This document shows positions 7,333 through 15,761 of a DNA stretch of 64,000 nucleotides, in pieces (the stretch's first letter is position 1; each line of letters begins with the position of its first letter). Position numbers and translations under genes: made by a program. This DNA is from JAYREN01 sp963663375. Its GTDB lineage: Bacteria; Acidobacteriota; Holophagae; Holophagales; Holophagaceae. The notes beneath the pieces are model-generated. The model made no database searches. It worked only from the letters and a program-made list of their open reading frames with translations, and was not told the DNA's origin. The DNA is taken from positions 744,001-808,000 of the forward strand of contig OY760195.1 in the NCBI GenBank assembly GCA_963663375.1, in the 5' to 3' direction.

Positions 7333-7641
7333 ATGATTCGCTTTGGGATTACCACTACGCTTATCGCAGCCAGCTTCCTGGCCTGCTCGTCAGTCAATCG
7401 CCTTCCAAAGCCCACAGCACCGATCGTAAATGAATATTACGCTTGCCCTAAATGCGGCAGCCTGCACGGCGGCATTTATGGGAAAGGCCCAATTCTCTTC
7501 CTCCAAAGCCCTTCCGCTTCCACCTGCCGACACGATTGGAAACTGATCACCCAAACGGATTTCCAACACCAGGCACAGGCTCGTTTTCCACAACAATGGA
7601 GTCAGGCTCTTCCATTCTTCAAAAGCGAGCAACACCAATGA
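7333..7641 (+). CDS. Lipoprotein with metal-binding-like cysteines
   Basis: 102 residues. Lipobox FLAC at 16-19, so lipid-anchored after cleavage. The mature part holds a CPKCG motif (about residues 38-42), followed by HGG and a later CRHDW, a plausible zinc or metal site. C-terminal half is helical and aromatic (RFPQQWSQALPFF). Unknown family. The ATG 5 nt after R' is chosen over an in-frame upstream start that would lie within the attC. Confidence 0.75.
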   Translation: MIRFGITTTLIAASFLACSSVNRLPKPTAPIVNEYYACPKCGSLHGGIYGKGPILFLQSPSASTCRHDWKLITQTDFQHQAQARFPQQWSQALPFFKSEQHQ

Positions 7642-7656
7642 GCATTACCCGGGTCC

Positions 7657-7780
7657 GCCTAACCCATCGTTCAACCCGGACGCTGCAGCCACGAGCACTT
7701 TCCTCCCGCCTGCGTTCGGATTCCTCGTCCCCTTTCATCGTCCGGTTGGCTGCACCGCCGGTTAACTCCATACGTTAGGC
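7657..7780 (+). repeat. attC site
   Basis: GCTGCAGCC / GGCTGCA form, 124 nt. Confidence 0.92.
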
Positions 7781-7785
7781 CCACC

Positions 7786-8178
7786 ATGTTCCCCCGTAAT
7801 AGATACTCTCCTGAATCCTTGCTCGCGGAATTTATCCAAGCACCACTTTTGGGTGAACCTGGTGATTTCTTTATTGCCATTAACTCAGAATTTGGCGAAA
7901 TCGAAATTCGCATTCCTGCTTCCGATCATGAAACGGCGAAATCTGCCGCCAAGTCGGTCCTTCACCAAATCCAAGAACTGGATAACCAAGTTCAGCAATC
8001 GTGTGAACAAGATTCGGGAAAGTCCAATTTGGATTCCTCCAACTTTGAGCTGGCATTGGGCTCTATCACGATTGACACCAACGAACTCACGCTTGGCTAT
8101 TTTGGAATTCAAGTGAATACCGAATGGGATGCCAAGTTCAAACTTGTTGATTCTCAATGGCAAAAGCAAAACTTCTAA
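7786..8178 (+). CDS. Soluble acidic protein, unknown
   Basis: 130 residues, no signal or TM, acidic. Starts RNRYSPESLLAEFIQAPLLG, then beta segments (FFIAINSEFGEIEIRIP, TLGYFGIQVNTEWD) around a helix rich in Gln/Glu. The alternation resembles small immunity-type or DUF proteins of accessory regions, but I cannot assign a family. Cassette ends GTTAGGCCC and GGGCCTAAC are complementary. Confidence 0.75.
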   Translation: MFPRNRYSPESLLAEFIQAPLLGEPGDFFIAINSEFGEIEIRIPASDHETAKSAAKSVLHQIQELDNQVQQSCEQDSGKSNLDSSNFELALGSITIDTNELTLGYFGIQVNTEWDAKFKLVDSQWQKQNF

Positions 8179-8193
8179 ACATGCTCAATCGGG

Positions 8194-8317
8194 GCCTAAC
8201 CCTTCGCTCAACCATGACGCTGCCTCTGCGAGCCGCTCTCTCCGCTGATCTTTCTGGAATTCTCGTCCCCAACCATTGCACCGCTTCGGCAGCGCCGGTT
8301 ATCTTCATTCGTTAGGC
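8194..8317 (+). repeat. attC site with altered L boxes
   Basis: GCTCAAC left box with GTTATC right box, arms GCTGCC / GGCAGC; same variant as 42143. Confidence 0.88.
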
Positions 8318-8324
8318 GCCAACC

Positions 8325-8687
8325 ATGCCCGGTTCCCTCACAACCCAAACAGCCGCCCGAGTCGGTGAGAATCTCCACCTGCTCGTCATATATGTAGTTG
8401 GCATTGTAATCATTTCAAAACATCGCACCAACAACCGTAGCGCATTCAAGGCTGTATTAATTGGTCTATCCCTTCTTGTTGCAGCATTATTTATCTCAGG
8501 TTTCAGGTCGGCTTGGAATGACCTGCATAGTTTCGTAGATGCATACAACGCCAAGGACTTTTCCCAAACCATGCCATACATTCTTTCTGGCGGAATTGCT
8601 TTTGTTTCCAACATTACGGCTTGGATTTTTCTACTCTTTGGCATATCCAAGGCGCTAAAAAACTCATCTTCTCAGCCCAGCGCCTAA
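8325..8687 (+). CDS. Membrane protein, three TM
   Basis: 120 residues. Hydrophobic segments at about 18-33, 43-59 and 88-110, with a polar periplasmic loop (RSAWNDLHSFVDAYNAKD). No domain recognised. Start 8 nt after the AGG of R'; the TAA is contributed by the following attC. Confidence 0.75.
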   Translation: MPGSLTTQTAARVGENLHLLVIYVVGIVIISKHRTNNRSAFKAVLIGLSLLVAALFISGFRSAWNDLHSFVDAYNAKDFSQTMPYILSGGIAFVSNITAWIFLLFGISKALKNSSSQPSA

Positions 8688-8804
8688 CCGGGCGCTCAAC
8701 CCGGACGCTGCCTCTGCGGCCCGCTGGCCACTCCGTTCTTTCCGATTTCTCATCCCCAACCACCGCGCCGCTTCGGCAGCGCCGGTTAGCTTGATTCGTT
8801 AGGC
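8682..8804 (+). repeat. attC site with altered L boxes
   Basis: GCTCAAC / GTTAGC L pair, GCTGCC / GGCAGC arms, R'' followed by CGGGC. Confidence 0.9.
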
Positions 8805-9077
8805 CGCAGGAAAAACCGCTCTGGTTCTCGTCGCGCCGAACACCGAATTCTCCGTTCAAGGTTTCCTTCCAGCTATCGAGCAAGGCAAACTTAATCGGTT
8901 CATTCGCTGTCATCATTTCGAGTACGCTCCAGCATTTCCGCCACGTCCAACGCTCGTCGACCTTTCCCTTTCAACGCCACGCCTCCTTTCAACTGCGGCA
9001 ATCCATGAAATCCGCTCAGCTCCAAGGCTTTCAAAACCAGTCGCGCCGCGAGCTTTCAACGGGCTCAGTCCAGCGCG
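8805..9077 (-). mobile_element. Cassette A, copy 6
   Basis: 273 bp: an extra A in GGAAAAACCGC shifts the end of the inverted frame so that it runs past R' (GFSCGLT) instead of stopping there. Confidence 0.85.
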
Positions 9078-9201
9078 CCCTAACCCATCGTTCAACTCCG
9101 ACGCTGCCTCTGCGAGTCACCGGCCTCCACCAGCATTCGGATTTCTCGTCTCTCACCTTCCGCGCCGCTTCGGCAGCGCCGGTTAACTCCATACGTTAGG
9201 C
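9078..9201 (+). repeat. attC site
   Basis: R'' CCCTAAC; GCTGCC / GGCAGC, 124 nt. Confidence 0.9.
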
Positions 9202-9473
9202 GCAGGAAAAACCGCTCTGGTTCTCGTCGCGCCGAACACCGAATTCTCCGTTCAAGGTTTCCTTCCAGCTATCGAGCAAGGCCAACTTCACCGCCGCTCT
9301 CGCTGTCATCATTTCGAGTACGCTCCAAAGTCCAAACCACGCCACACGCTCTTTGGCCTTTCCCTTTCAACGCCACGTCTCCTTTCAACTGCGGCAATCC
9401 ATGAAATCCGTTCAGTTCCAAGGTTTTCAAATCCAGTCGCGCCGCGAGCTTTCAACAGGCTCAGTCCAGCGCG
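9202..9473 (-). mobile_element. Cassette A, copy 7
   Basis: 272 bp; variant AACTTCACCGCCGCTCTC, giving MMTARAAVKLA on the inverted frame. Starts GCAGG (one C fewer) but has the extra A, keeping total length. Confidence 0.85.
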
Positions 9474-9597
9474 CCCTAACCCATCGTTCAACTCCGACGC
9501 TGCCTCTGCGAGTCACTTTCCTCCACAAGCGTTCGGATTTCTCGTCTCTCACCTTCCGCGCCGCTTCGGCAGCGCCGGTTAACTCCATACGTTAGGC
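9474..9597 (+). repeat. attC site
   Basis: R'' CCCTAAC; GCTGCC / GGCAGC, 124 nt. Confidence 0.9.
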
Positions 9598-9613
9598 CGC
9601 AAAGGATTTTCGC

Positions 9614-9982
9614 ATGCTCAACTGGTTTAAGAAAAAACCTAACGGTCCCGACTTCTCAAACATAGATTCCAGAGAGAAAGCAGAAGAGCTGTTCAAGCAA
9701 GGCATTCTTGGCAAATTGTTTTTAATGCCATTAGAGTTTGGCGGCCAGGACATTCCACCAAATTTTGTCTATGTTCCTCATTTTGTGATTGATCTGAAAA
9801 GAGACATTGACTTCAACATAGTCAAGCCACTTGTCGCCGAGGGAAAAGCCCGTCACTATTCGGCAGCTCCGAAATATCAAGGCAAATCCTTCATTCCTTC
9901 CTCGATTCTAGTTTCCGCATCTGAACCAGGGTCTTTTTCGTCAACGATTGCAATCTGGGGTGACGCACTCAAAGGCGAATAG
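9614..9982 (+). CDS. Soluble protein, unknown (duplicated at 22492)
   Basis: 122 residues, no signal. Starts MLNWFKKKPNGPDFSN, then a helix (SREKAEELFKQGIL) and a beta-rich half with PHFVIDLKRDIDFNI and SSILVSASEPGSFS. No family recognised. AAAGGA 9 nt before the ATG is a Shine-Dalgarno. A copy 12.9 kb away differs by one residue (Tyr/Phe) but is followed by a differently paired attC, so body and attC have separate histories. Confidence 0.82.
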   Translation: MLNWFKKKPNGPDFSNIDSREKAEELFKQGILGKLFLMPLEFGGQDIPPNFVYVPHFVIDLKRDIDFNIVKPLVAEGKARHYSAAPKYQGKSFIPSSILVSASEPGSFSSTIAIWGDALKGE

Positions 9983-10000
9983 TTTCTGGACTCGCTTGCG

Positions 10001-10123
10001 GCCTAACCAATCGTTCAACCCGGACGTTGCCTCTGTGAGCCACTTCCCCCACAACCATTCTGGAATTCTCGTCCCCTCTCACCGCGCCGCCTCGGCAACG
10101 CCGGTTAACTCCATACGTTAGGC
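10001..10123 (+). repeat. attC site
   Basis: Compensated arms GTTGCC / GGCAAC, 123 nt. Confidence 0.92.
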
Positions 10124-10131
10124 GCAACACC

Positions 10132-10587
10132 ATGACGTCCAGATATCTCCACGCATTGAAGCTCCTGGCCTTGCCAGCATTTTTTGGTGCATGCACGCTG
10201 TTTGCTCAGGCCGATTCAATGCGGCGGTTGACCTATGTTTCTGTTCCTACAGGTTCACTCAAGTCGATAAAAGAAAAAAGGCGCGCCGATTTTCATTCTT
10301 ACGATCTTTTCTATGGGAAAAATGGACATATACGGGTTGGATGTATTGGTGACAAAGAACTAAAACCACCGTCCGACACCAAATCTTGCACTATCAAAGT
10401 AGGCGATGAACTAATCTTTGGGTTGGGTAAATATAGAAAATATTACCATTTCGACAGAAAAACGAATCATGTAAAAATGATCACCTTCCAATCCACCGAT
10501 GGGCGCGAGCAGGTTTGCACCATTCTAATTCTCAACGGCCCACCTCCTCAAATGTTCAAGGTCGCCGATGCGATTCATCCAAATTAG
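10132..10587 (+). CDS. Secreted protein, unknown (duplicated at 54639)
   Basis: 151 residues. N-terminal signal (LKLLALPAFFGACTLFAQA, cleavage near residue 27; FFGAC could also be a lipobox). The mature part is basic and Lys/Tyr-rich (KEKRRAD, GKYRKYYHF) with cysteines at CIGD, SCTI and QVCTI. Family unknown. A copy at 54639-55094 differs by a handful of residues and shares the leader and attC type. Confidence 0.82.
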   Translation: MTSRYLHALKLLALPAFFGACTLFAQADSMRRLTYVSVPTGSLKSIKEKRRADFHSYDLFYGKNGHIRVGCIGDKELKPPSDTKSCTIKVGDELIFGLGKYRKYYHFDRKTNHVKMITFQSTDGREQVCTILILNGPPPQMFKVADAIHPN

Positions 10588-10598
10588 CCTCGGCCAGC

Positions 10599-10695
10599 GC
10601 CTAACCCATCGTTCAACCCGGACGCTGCCTCTGCGAGTCATCGTCCAATCCTTCCGCGCCGCTACGGCAGCGCCGGTTAACTCCATACGTTAGGT
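10599..10695 (+). repeat. attC site with R' GTTAGGT
   Basis: 97-nt GCTGCC form. The final T belongs to the next cassette, which begins GTTAGGTGAT and ends ATCACCTAAC. Confidence 0.9.
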
Positions 10696-10705
10696 GATTC
10701 CACCA

Positions 10706-11035
10706 ATGCCCTCCAACCCAACAGAAGAATTTGATTGGAGCAACTATAACCGTCGCAGGCGAAGGTGTGGGCTTTGTCTCTGGCTAACTCCTGTCTGTAT
10801 CATTATTAGTGCAATTGGCGTTTTCAACGATACTCATTGGTATCTCGTTCCCATTATATTTTTGATTTTCATTTCAGGAATTTGCTTTAACCAGCTCAAT
10901 AGCTTTCGATGTCCAAGCTGTCATATGCCATTTTCAAACCAAGATAGCCTCTTGGTTGATCGTGAGGCCACATTCAAAATTTTTGATACCGCGCAATGCT
11001 CATACTGTGGATTAAAACGGGGTGCAAAACGATGA
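10706..11035 (+). CDS. Membrane protein with C-terminal zinc ribbon
   Basis: 109 residues. Basic N-terminus (RRRRR), two TMs (about 22-40 and 46-61), then a cytosolic zinc-ribbon-like domain with CPSC (69-72) and CSYC (98-101) knuckles 25 residues apart, the second followed by GLKRG. Such ribbons typically bind zinc structurally or contact nucleic acid or protein. The ATG at 10706 is preferred; an in-frame GTG at 10694 overlaps the R' core. A similar layout occurs at 20914. Confidence 0.78.
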   Translation: MPSNPTEEFDWSNYNRRRRRCGLCLWLTPVCIIISAIGVFNDTHWYLVPIIFLIFISGICFNQLNSFRCPSCHMPFSNQDSLLVDREATFKIFDTAQCSYCGLKRGAKR

Positions 11036-11047
11036 GTTTTCCAGATC

Positions 11048-11144
11048 ACCTAACCCATCGTTCAACCCGGACGCTGCCTCTGCGAGTCACCGTCCGATCC
11101 TTCCGCGCCGCTGCGGCAGCGCCGGTTAACTCCATACGTTAGGT
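11048..11144 (+). repeat. attC site, R'' ACCTAAC
   Basis: 97-nt GCTGCC / GGCAGC form between two cassettes whose cores both end in T/A variants (R' GTTAGGT). Confidence 0.9.
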
Positions 11145-11164
11145 TGCTTCACCGCTGAGGCCCA

Positions 11165-11542
11165 ATGAACCTGAAACCCACCTTTCTCGCCTACCTGCTC
11201 GGCCTAAGTGGCCTCATCGATTTTGTTCTTATTGCCCTGATCGTCTCTAGCGCTATGGCACACGGCATCAGTCGGAATCCCATCGCGATCTCTCTATTTG
11301 GCTTCACAATCTCCCTGCTTCTTCTCTCAGCAATTTCCGCTTTAAAAATGGCTTTTCGGGGACAGGGCTTCCCTTTCACCAAACCCGTACTAGTCGTTGC
11401 ATCCATTGTTCACGTCGTTCTTGGGCTTCTCATTCAGCTCGGCCCAGGCGCTCTGTACCAAATCTCGGCATTCGTTTTTGTTGGTACAGTCTACTTTCTA
11501 TCTTCCTTCAAAGTTCCAAAGCCGCATGTCCAGGCAACCTAA
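11165..11542 (+). CDS. Four-TM membrane protein (duplicated at 57894)
   Basis: 125 residues; TMs at about 5-31, 41-62, 74-92 and 98-114, small polar loops, C-terminus KVPKPHVQAT. Unknown. A near-identical copy (a few substitutions) lies at 57894-58271 with the same unusual ends, TTAGGTTGC and GCAACCTAAC. GAGGC lies 4 nt before the ATG. Confidence 0.82.
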   Translation: MNLKPTFLAYLLGLSGLIDFVLIALIVSSAMAHGISRNPIAISLFGFTISLLLLSAISALKMAFRGQGFPFTKPVLVVASIVHVVLGLLIQLGPGALYQISAFVFVGTVYFLSSFKVPKPHVQAT

Positions 11543-11633
11543 CCCATCGTTCAACCCGGACGCTGCCTCTGCGAGTCACCGTCCGATCCTTCCGCGCCGC
11601 TACGGCAGCGCCGGTTAACTCCATACGTTAGGA
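11537..11633 (+). repeat. attC site, R'' ACCTAAC, R' GTTAGGA
   Basis: 97-nt form. R'' matches its own cassette's TTAGGT; R' already carries the A of the next cassette. Confidence 0.9.
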
Positions 11634-11642
11634 GCCTACTCT

Positions 11643-12101
11643 ATGAGCCCAAGAAGATTCAGAGTTATTGCTGTTAGCGTATTCATTATTTCTCTATTCG
11701 CCTGTGATAGAGACTTTATCTATCATGGTGACCCCGACAATATGCCAAGCAGATCTTATATTTCAAGAATTGGAGAGAAGGAAATTCAATTCGGACTTAC
11801 AGACGCTGAAATTTCAAAACTTCCCACATGGTCACCCAATCAGGCTCCTCCAATTGCACTAGCGCAAGTAATTGAAATCGCCGAAAGGGAGCTTCCGAAA
11901 TTCACACATGGCAGCACTGGGTGGTACGTAAAGGGTATTTCTATCGAACAGATCAAACGATCTTCGGATGGTAATGACAAATGGATCTACCTCGTTAACT
12001 TTGGGAGCAGAGGCGATCATGATTATCTCCAAATCCCTGTAACATTTTCTGGTTTGGCAGTTAAAGGTGTAGAACATCCATTATCTAAAGATCACCGATA
12101 G
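11643..12101 (+). CDS. Lipoprotein, unknown
   Basis: 152 residues. Lipobox SLFAC (Cys21). The mature part contains ALAQVIEIAERELPKF followed by GWYVKGISIEQIK and KWIYLVNFG, which reads like a PepSY-type alpha-beta unit, though I would not assign it. Its cassette ends, TTAGGAGCCTA and TAGGCTCCTAAC, form a 12-nt perfect complement, the clearest example in the window. Confidence 0.8.
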   Translation: MSPRRFRVIAVSVFIISLFACDRDFIYHGDPDNMPSRSYISRIGEKEIQFGLTDAEISKLPTWSPNQAPPIALAQVIEIAERELPKFTHGSTGWYVKGISIEQIKRSSDGNDKWIYLVNFGSRGDHDYLQIPVTFSGLAVKGVEHPLSKDHR

Positions 12102-12116
12102 TAATGTAAACTAGGC

Positions 12117-12239
12117 TCCTAACCCATCGTTCAACTCGGACGCTACCTCTGCGAGTCACTTTCCCCGCCAAGCGTTTCGATTCCTCGTCTCCCACCATCG
12201 CGCCGCTTCGGTAGCGCCGGTTAACTCCATACGTTAGGC
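12117..12239 (+). repeat. attC site, R'' TCCTAAC
   Basis: 123-nt form with GCTACC / GGTAGC arms. Confidence 0.92.
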
Positions 12240-12511
12240 CGCAGGAAAACCGCTCTGGTTCTCATCGCGCCGAGAAACGAACTCTCCGTTCAAGGTTTCC
12301 TTCCAGCTATCGAGCAAGGCCAACTTAATCGGTCCATTCGCTGTCATCATTTCGAGTACGCTCCAAAGTCCAAACCACGTCCCACGCTCGTCGGCCCTTC
12401 CCTTTCAACGCCACGCCTCCTTTCAATTGCGCCAATCCATGAAATCCGCTCAGCTCCAAGGTTTTCAAAACCAGTCGCGCCGCGAACTTTCAACGGGCTC
12501 AGTCCAGCGCG
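12240..12511 (-). mobile_element. Cassette A, copy 8
   Basis: 272 bp with the AAAGTCCAAACC segment, here followed by the short 97-nt attC type, unlike most copies. Confidence 0.85.
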
Positions 12512-12608
12512 CCCTAACCCATCGTTCAACTCGGACGCTGCCTCTGCGAGTCAACGTCCGATCCTTCCGCGCCGCTACGGCAGCGCCGGTTAACTCCATA
12601 CGTTAGGC
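12512..12608 (+). repeat. attC site
   Basis: R'' CCCTAAC with the 97-nt GCTGCC / GGCAGC stem. Confidence 0.9.
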
Positions 12609-12641
12609 GCCCTATTCCTGTCACCCAAAGAAGGCATCTCC

Positions 12642-13130
12642 ATGAACACGCATATTTCATTGGTTCTAACCTTTTGTGCAATCTCAAACCTCCAGGCTGA
12701 TGTTCCGTCTGGGGAATTGATTTTATTCCGATCAGCTGACCTCAAGCAATTGATCAGGACATACGGAACCTTTTCATCCATACCAAGACAAAAATACCCA
12801 GAGAAAGAACTTGTTTCTGTCGATGCCGTTTCTCTAAACTCTTTTTCATTTTCAAGTCAAGCTTGTCGTTTTTCTTTTAAGCCCACAAGCCCACTTGCAC
12901 GTATTCAACCAATTAATCAGATATACCCAGAATACAAAATTCAATATACTTCGAATGCGAAGGTCAAAGAATCCATCACCTTTGTATGTAAAATCATTCG
13001 CACAAACCTAAACCTTGAACCAATCAACAAGGAAGATCCCATACAGGGAAACAGGGTTGTCCATGCTTCTAAGGATTGGCAGCAACAAGAATTTGTAATT
13101 ATACTTATTTACGAGAACCTTAAAAGGTAA
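12642..13130 (+). CDS. Secreted protein, unknown
   Basis: 162 residues. Signal peptide about 1-19 (HISLVLTFCAISNLQADV). Mature part: SGELILFRSADLKQL, then beta strands rich in Phe/Ser (SLNSFSFSSQACRFSF) and a C-terminal strand FVIILIYENL. No family recognised. Unusually long 33-nt leader. AT-richer than its attC. Confidence 0.78.
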   Translation: MNTHISLVLTFCAISNLQADVPSGELILFRSADLKQLIRTYGTFSSIPRQKYPEKELVSVDAVSLNSFSFSSQACRFSFKPTSPLARIQPINQIYPEYKIQYTSNAKVKESITFVCKIIRTNLNLEPINKEDPIQGNRVVHASKDWQQQEFVIILIYENLKR

Positions 13131-13162
13131 AATCATTCAACATAGTTCTTGAACATTCCTGC

Positions 13163-13285
13163 GCCTAACCAATCGTTCAACCCGGACGCTACCTCTGCGA
13201 GTCACTTTCCCCGCCATGCATTCCGATTCCTCGTCTCCCACCACCGCTCCGCTTCGGTAGCGCCGGTTAACTCCATACGTTAGGC
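13163..13285 (+). repeat. attC site
   Basis: GCTACC / GGTAGC arms, 123 nt. Confidence 0.92.
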
Positions 13286-13557
13286 CGCAGGAAAACCGCT
13301 CTGGTTCTCATCGCGCCGAGAAACGAACTCTCCGCTCAAGGTTTCCTTCCAGCTATCGAGCAAGGCCAACTTAATCGGTTCATTCGCTGTCATCATTTCG
13401 AGTACGCTCCAGCATTTCCGCCACGTCCCGCGCTCTTCGCCCTTTCCCTTTCAACGCCACGCCTCCTTTCAACTGCGGCAATCCATGAAATCCGCTCAGC
13501 TTCAAGGTTTTCAAAACCAGTCGCGCCGCGAGCTTTCAGCGGGCTCAGTCCAGCGCG
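13286..13557 (-). mobile_element. Cassette A, copy 9
   Basis: 272 bp; CCGCTCAAGG instead of CCGTTCAAGG near the middle. Confidence 0.85.
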
Positions 13558-13681
13558 CCCTAACCCATCGTTCAACTCGGACGCTGCAGCCACGAGCACT
13601 TTCCTCCCGCCTGCATTCGGATTTCTCGTCCCCTTTCATCGTCCGGTTGGCTGCACCGCCGGTTAACTCCATTCGTTAGGC
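13558..13681 (+). repeat. attC site
   Basis: R'' CCCTAAC, GCTGCAGCC arms, 124 nt. Confidence 0.9.
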
Positions 13682-13688
13682 CCACTCG

Positions 13689-13883
13689 TCATTTCCCGTT
13701 CTTTCGGTCTTTCGTTTGCCTTCCCGTTATCAGCTCCACGGTTCTCGCTTCGCTACCGATTGGCGTTATTGCTTGTGGTTTCACAAACGGCCCATGGATT
13801 TCTGCGATCATGGAGCTGACTCCAACGCTCGTTCCTTTCCGCTCACGCAATAACTCCAAAGCCTTTTCCTTTTCGGCCTGGTT
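13689..13883 (-). CDS. Inverted ORF of cassette C, copy 1
   Basis: Minus-strand frame inside a ~280-bp cassette with no plus-strand gene. From the ATG at 13883 it encodes about 64 residues: MNQAEKEKALELLRERKG, SMIAEIHGPFVKPQ, ITPIGSEARTVEL and a basic end TKDRKNGK. The frame is also open upstream. Copies at 40563 and 57146 keep the middle, but the third has a stop after MNRIQK, so at most two copies look intact. No family or RBS recognised; coding status is uncertain. Confidence 0.4.
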   Translation of the reverse strand, partial: NQAEKEKALELLRERKGTSVGVSSMIAEIHGPFVKPQAITPIGSEARTVELITGRQTKDRKNGK

Positions 13884-13960
13884 CATGGACTTCCAAACCC
13901 CCACAAACGCCCCTGAAACCGTGCATTCCGCGTGCTCGGGCGGTCAATTCCGGCTGGTGG

Positions 13961-14057
13961 TCCTAACCGGTCGTTCAACCCGGACGCTGCCTCTGCGAGT
14001 CAACGTCCGAACCGTCGCGCCGCTTTCGGCAGCGCCGGTTAACTCCATACGTTAGGC
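13961..14057 (+). repeat. attC site, R'' TCCTAAC
   Basis: 97-nt GCTGCC form; the CCGGTC after R'' is specific to cassette C copies. Confidence 0.9.
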
Positions 14058-14064
14058 CGCATCC

Positions 14065-14547
14065 ATGGAACCTCACAAAACTCTTCGAATCTTTGCAGAT
14101 CACTACCAATTCTTTGTGTACGACCAAGGATGCAATCCGTTCGATCCTCTACCTGATTACACCGAACAATCCATTGAGCAAGGTTGGACCCGCAGTCCTG
14201 GTGGAATCTCATTTAGCACGCGGGCACATCGAAACGATCACCGGCTGGATGTGTTCATCTGCCAAACCCTTCCTTCGCTTCAGGGGTTCGATAGAGCTAC
14301 AATCCATCCTTTCGATCTACAGTCTGGTTGTTTGGCGCTCCACGACGTCAAAGAAATCATTCTTGCTGAACTACCTATAGGTCGATATTCAGTTGTTCTT
14401 GCGGCATATAACCTTGGGGACGAGCAAGATCATCACGAAGAAGACCTTTCAGACTCAGCATTCCTGGAAAACACGCAATGGGAACGCTACGAAATCTATA
14501 TCTGCCCCTCAACGGTAAGCCCGGAAGGCGCGTACCCAGCGGCCTAA
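14065..14547 (+). CDS. ComJ-like protein
   Basis: 160 residues, soluble and acidic. The opening LRIFADHYQFFVYD, then WTRSPGGISFSTRAHRNDHRL, a GRYSVVLAAYNLG strand and the C-terminal WERYEIYICP resemble proteins annotated as ComJ/nuclease-inhibitor-like as I remember them. In Bacillus, ComJ inhibits the secreted nuclease NucA; such a role here is inference. No nuclease partner is in the adjacent cassettes. Confidence 0.72.
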   Translation: MEPHKTLRIFADHYQFFVYDQGCNPFDPLPDYTEQSIEQGWTRSPGGISFSTRAHRNDHRLDVFICQTLPSLQGFDRATIHPFDLQSGCLALHDVKEIILAELPIGRYSVVLAAYNLGDEQDHHEEDLSDSAFLENTQWERYEIYICPSTVSPEGAYPAA

Positions 14548-14638
14548 CCAATCGTTCAACCCGGACGCTACCTCTTCCGGTCACTTTCACCACCGTAACG
14601 CGCCGCTTCGGTAGCGCCGGTTAACTCCATCGTTAGGC
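14542..14638 (+). repeat. attC site
   Basis: Short 97-nt version of the GCTACC / GGTAGC type; supplies TAA to the upstream gene. Confidence 0.9.
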
Positions 14639-14645
14639 AGCCACC

Positions 14646-14981
14646 ATGTATCCATTCGATTCTGCAAAGGCTTGGGCCATTCTGGGCTTCTTAGTAATGG
14701 CATCACTATTCCTTTTATGCGTTTTCTGCGCTGGGGCAGGTCACGGCACGTATCTTCCTGCCGAGATTTTCTTTCCGCTCGCTATGATTCCAGCCAATTT
14801 CCAAGAAAAGATCACAGTTGTTCCCGGCCTGCTGTCCCTACTTTATTATCCGGTGATCGCCTTCACGCTTGGCCATGTAAGGACATCACCAAACTTTCCT
14901 AAATACCGCAATGCTGCAATCACCTTGCACACCACGCTTGTGGTTATCGCCCTAGTTACTTACTACAAGTTCCGACAATGA
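14646..14981 (+). CDS. Membrane protein, three to four TM
   Basis: 111 residues; TMs about 10-29, 38-50, 58-76 and 89-107. The second loop (GAGHGTYLPAEIFFPLAM) has a conserved-looking Gly/His/Pro pattern but I cannot name a family. Start ATG 8 nt after the AGG of R'. Confidence 0.76.
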   Translation: MYPFDSAKAWAILGFLVMASLFLLCVFCAGAGHGTYLPAEIFFPLAMIPANFQEKITVVPGLLSLLYYPVIAFTLGHVRTSPNFPKYRNAAITLHTTLVVIALVTYYKFRQ

Positions 14982-14990
14982 CACCCGGCT

Positions 14991-15114
14991 GCCTAACCAA
15001 TCGTTCAACTCGGACGCTGCAGCCACGAGCCCTTTCCTCCCGCCTGCATTCGGATTTCTCGTCCCCTTTCATCGTCCGGTTGGCTGCACCGCCGGTTAAC
15101 TCCATACGTTAGGC
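14991..15114 (+). repeat. attC site
   Basis: GCTGCAGCC arms with GAGCCC in the left half, 124 nt. Confidence 0.92.
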
Positions 15115-15386
15115 CGCAGGAAAACCGCTCTGGTTCTCATCGCGCCGAGAAACGAACTCTCCGTTCAAGGTTTCCTTCCAGCTATCGAGCAAAGCCAACT
15201 TAATCGGTTCATTCGCTGTCATCATTTCGATTACGCTCCAGCTTTTCCGCCACGCTCCACGCTCATCGGCCTTTCCCTTTCAACGCCACGCCTCCTTTCA
15301 ACTGCGGCAATCCATGAAATCTGCTCAGCTCCAAGGTTTTCAAAACCAGTCGCGCCGCGAGCATTCAACGGGCTCAGTCCAGCGGG
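15115..15386 (-). mobile_element. Cassette A, copy 10
   Basis: 272 bp; first of three adjacent copies. GAGCAAAGCC variant. Confidence 0.85.
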
Positions 15387-15510
15387 CCCTAACCCATCGT
15401 TCAACTCCGACGCTGCCTCTGCGAGTCACCAGCCGCCACCAACGTTCGGATTTCTCGTCTCTCACCTTCCGCGCCGCTTCGGCAGCGCCGGTTAACTCCA
15501 TACGTTAGGC
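15387..15510 (+). repeat. attC site
   Basis: R'' CCCTAAC; GCTGCC / GGCAGC, 124 nt. Confidence 0.9.
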
Positions 15511-15663
15511 CGCAGGAAAACCGCTCTGGTTCTCATCGCGCCGAACTCCGAATTCTCCGTTCAAGGTTTCCTTTTCAACTGCGGCTATCCATGAAATCCG
15601 TCCAGCTTCAAGGCTTTCAAAACCATTCGCGCCGCGAGCTTTCAACGAGCTCAGTCCAGCGCG
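15511..15663 (-). mobile_element. Cassette A, copy 11 (internally deleted)
   Basis: Only 153 bp. GGTTTCCTT joins directly to TTCAACTGCGG, removing about 119 bp between two CCTT(TC)-type short repeats, including the MMTA start region and ERTRNDDS segment. Both ends are kept, so it is a natural deletion derivative still bounded by attC. Confidence 0.85.
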
Positions 15664-15761
15664 CCCTAACCCATCGTTCAACTCGGACGCTGCCTCCGCG
15701 AGTCACTTTCACCACCGCAACGCGCCGCATCGGCAGCGCCGGTTAACTCCATTCGTTAGGC
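15664..15761 (+). repeat. attC site
   Basis: 98-nt form, arms GCTGCC / GGCAGC with a CACCACCGCAACGCG apex. Confidence 0.9.
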
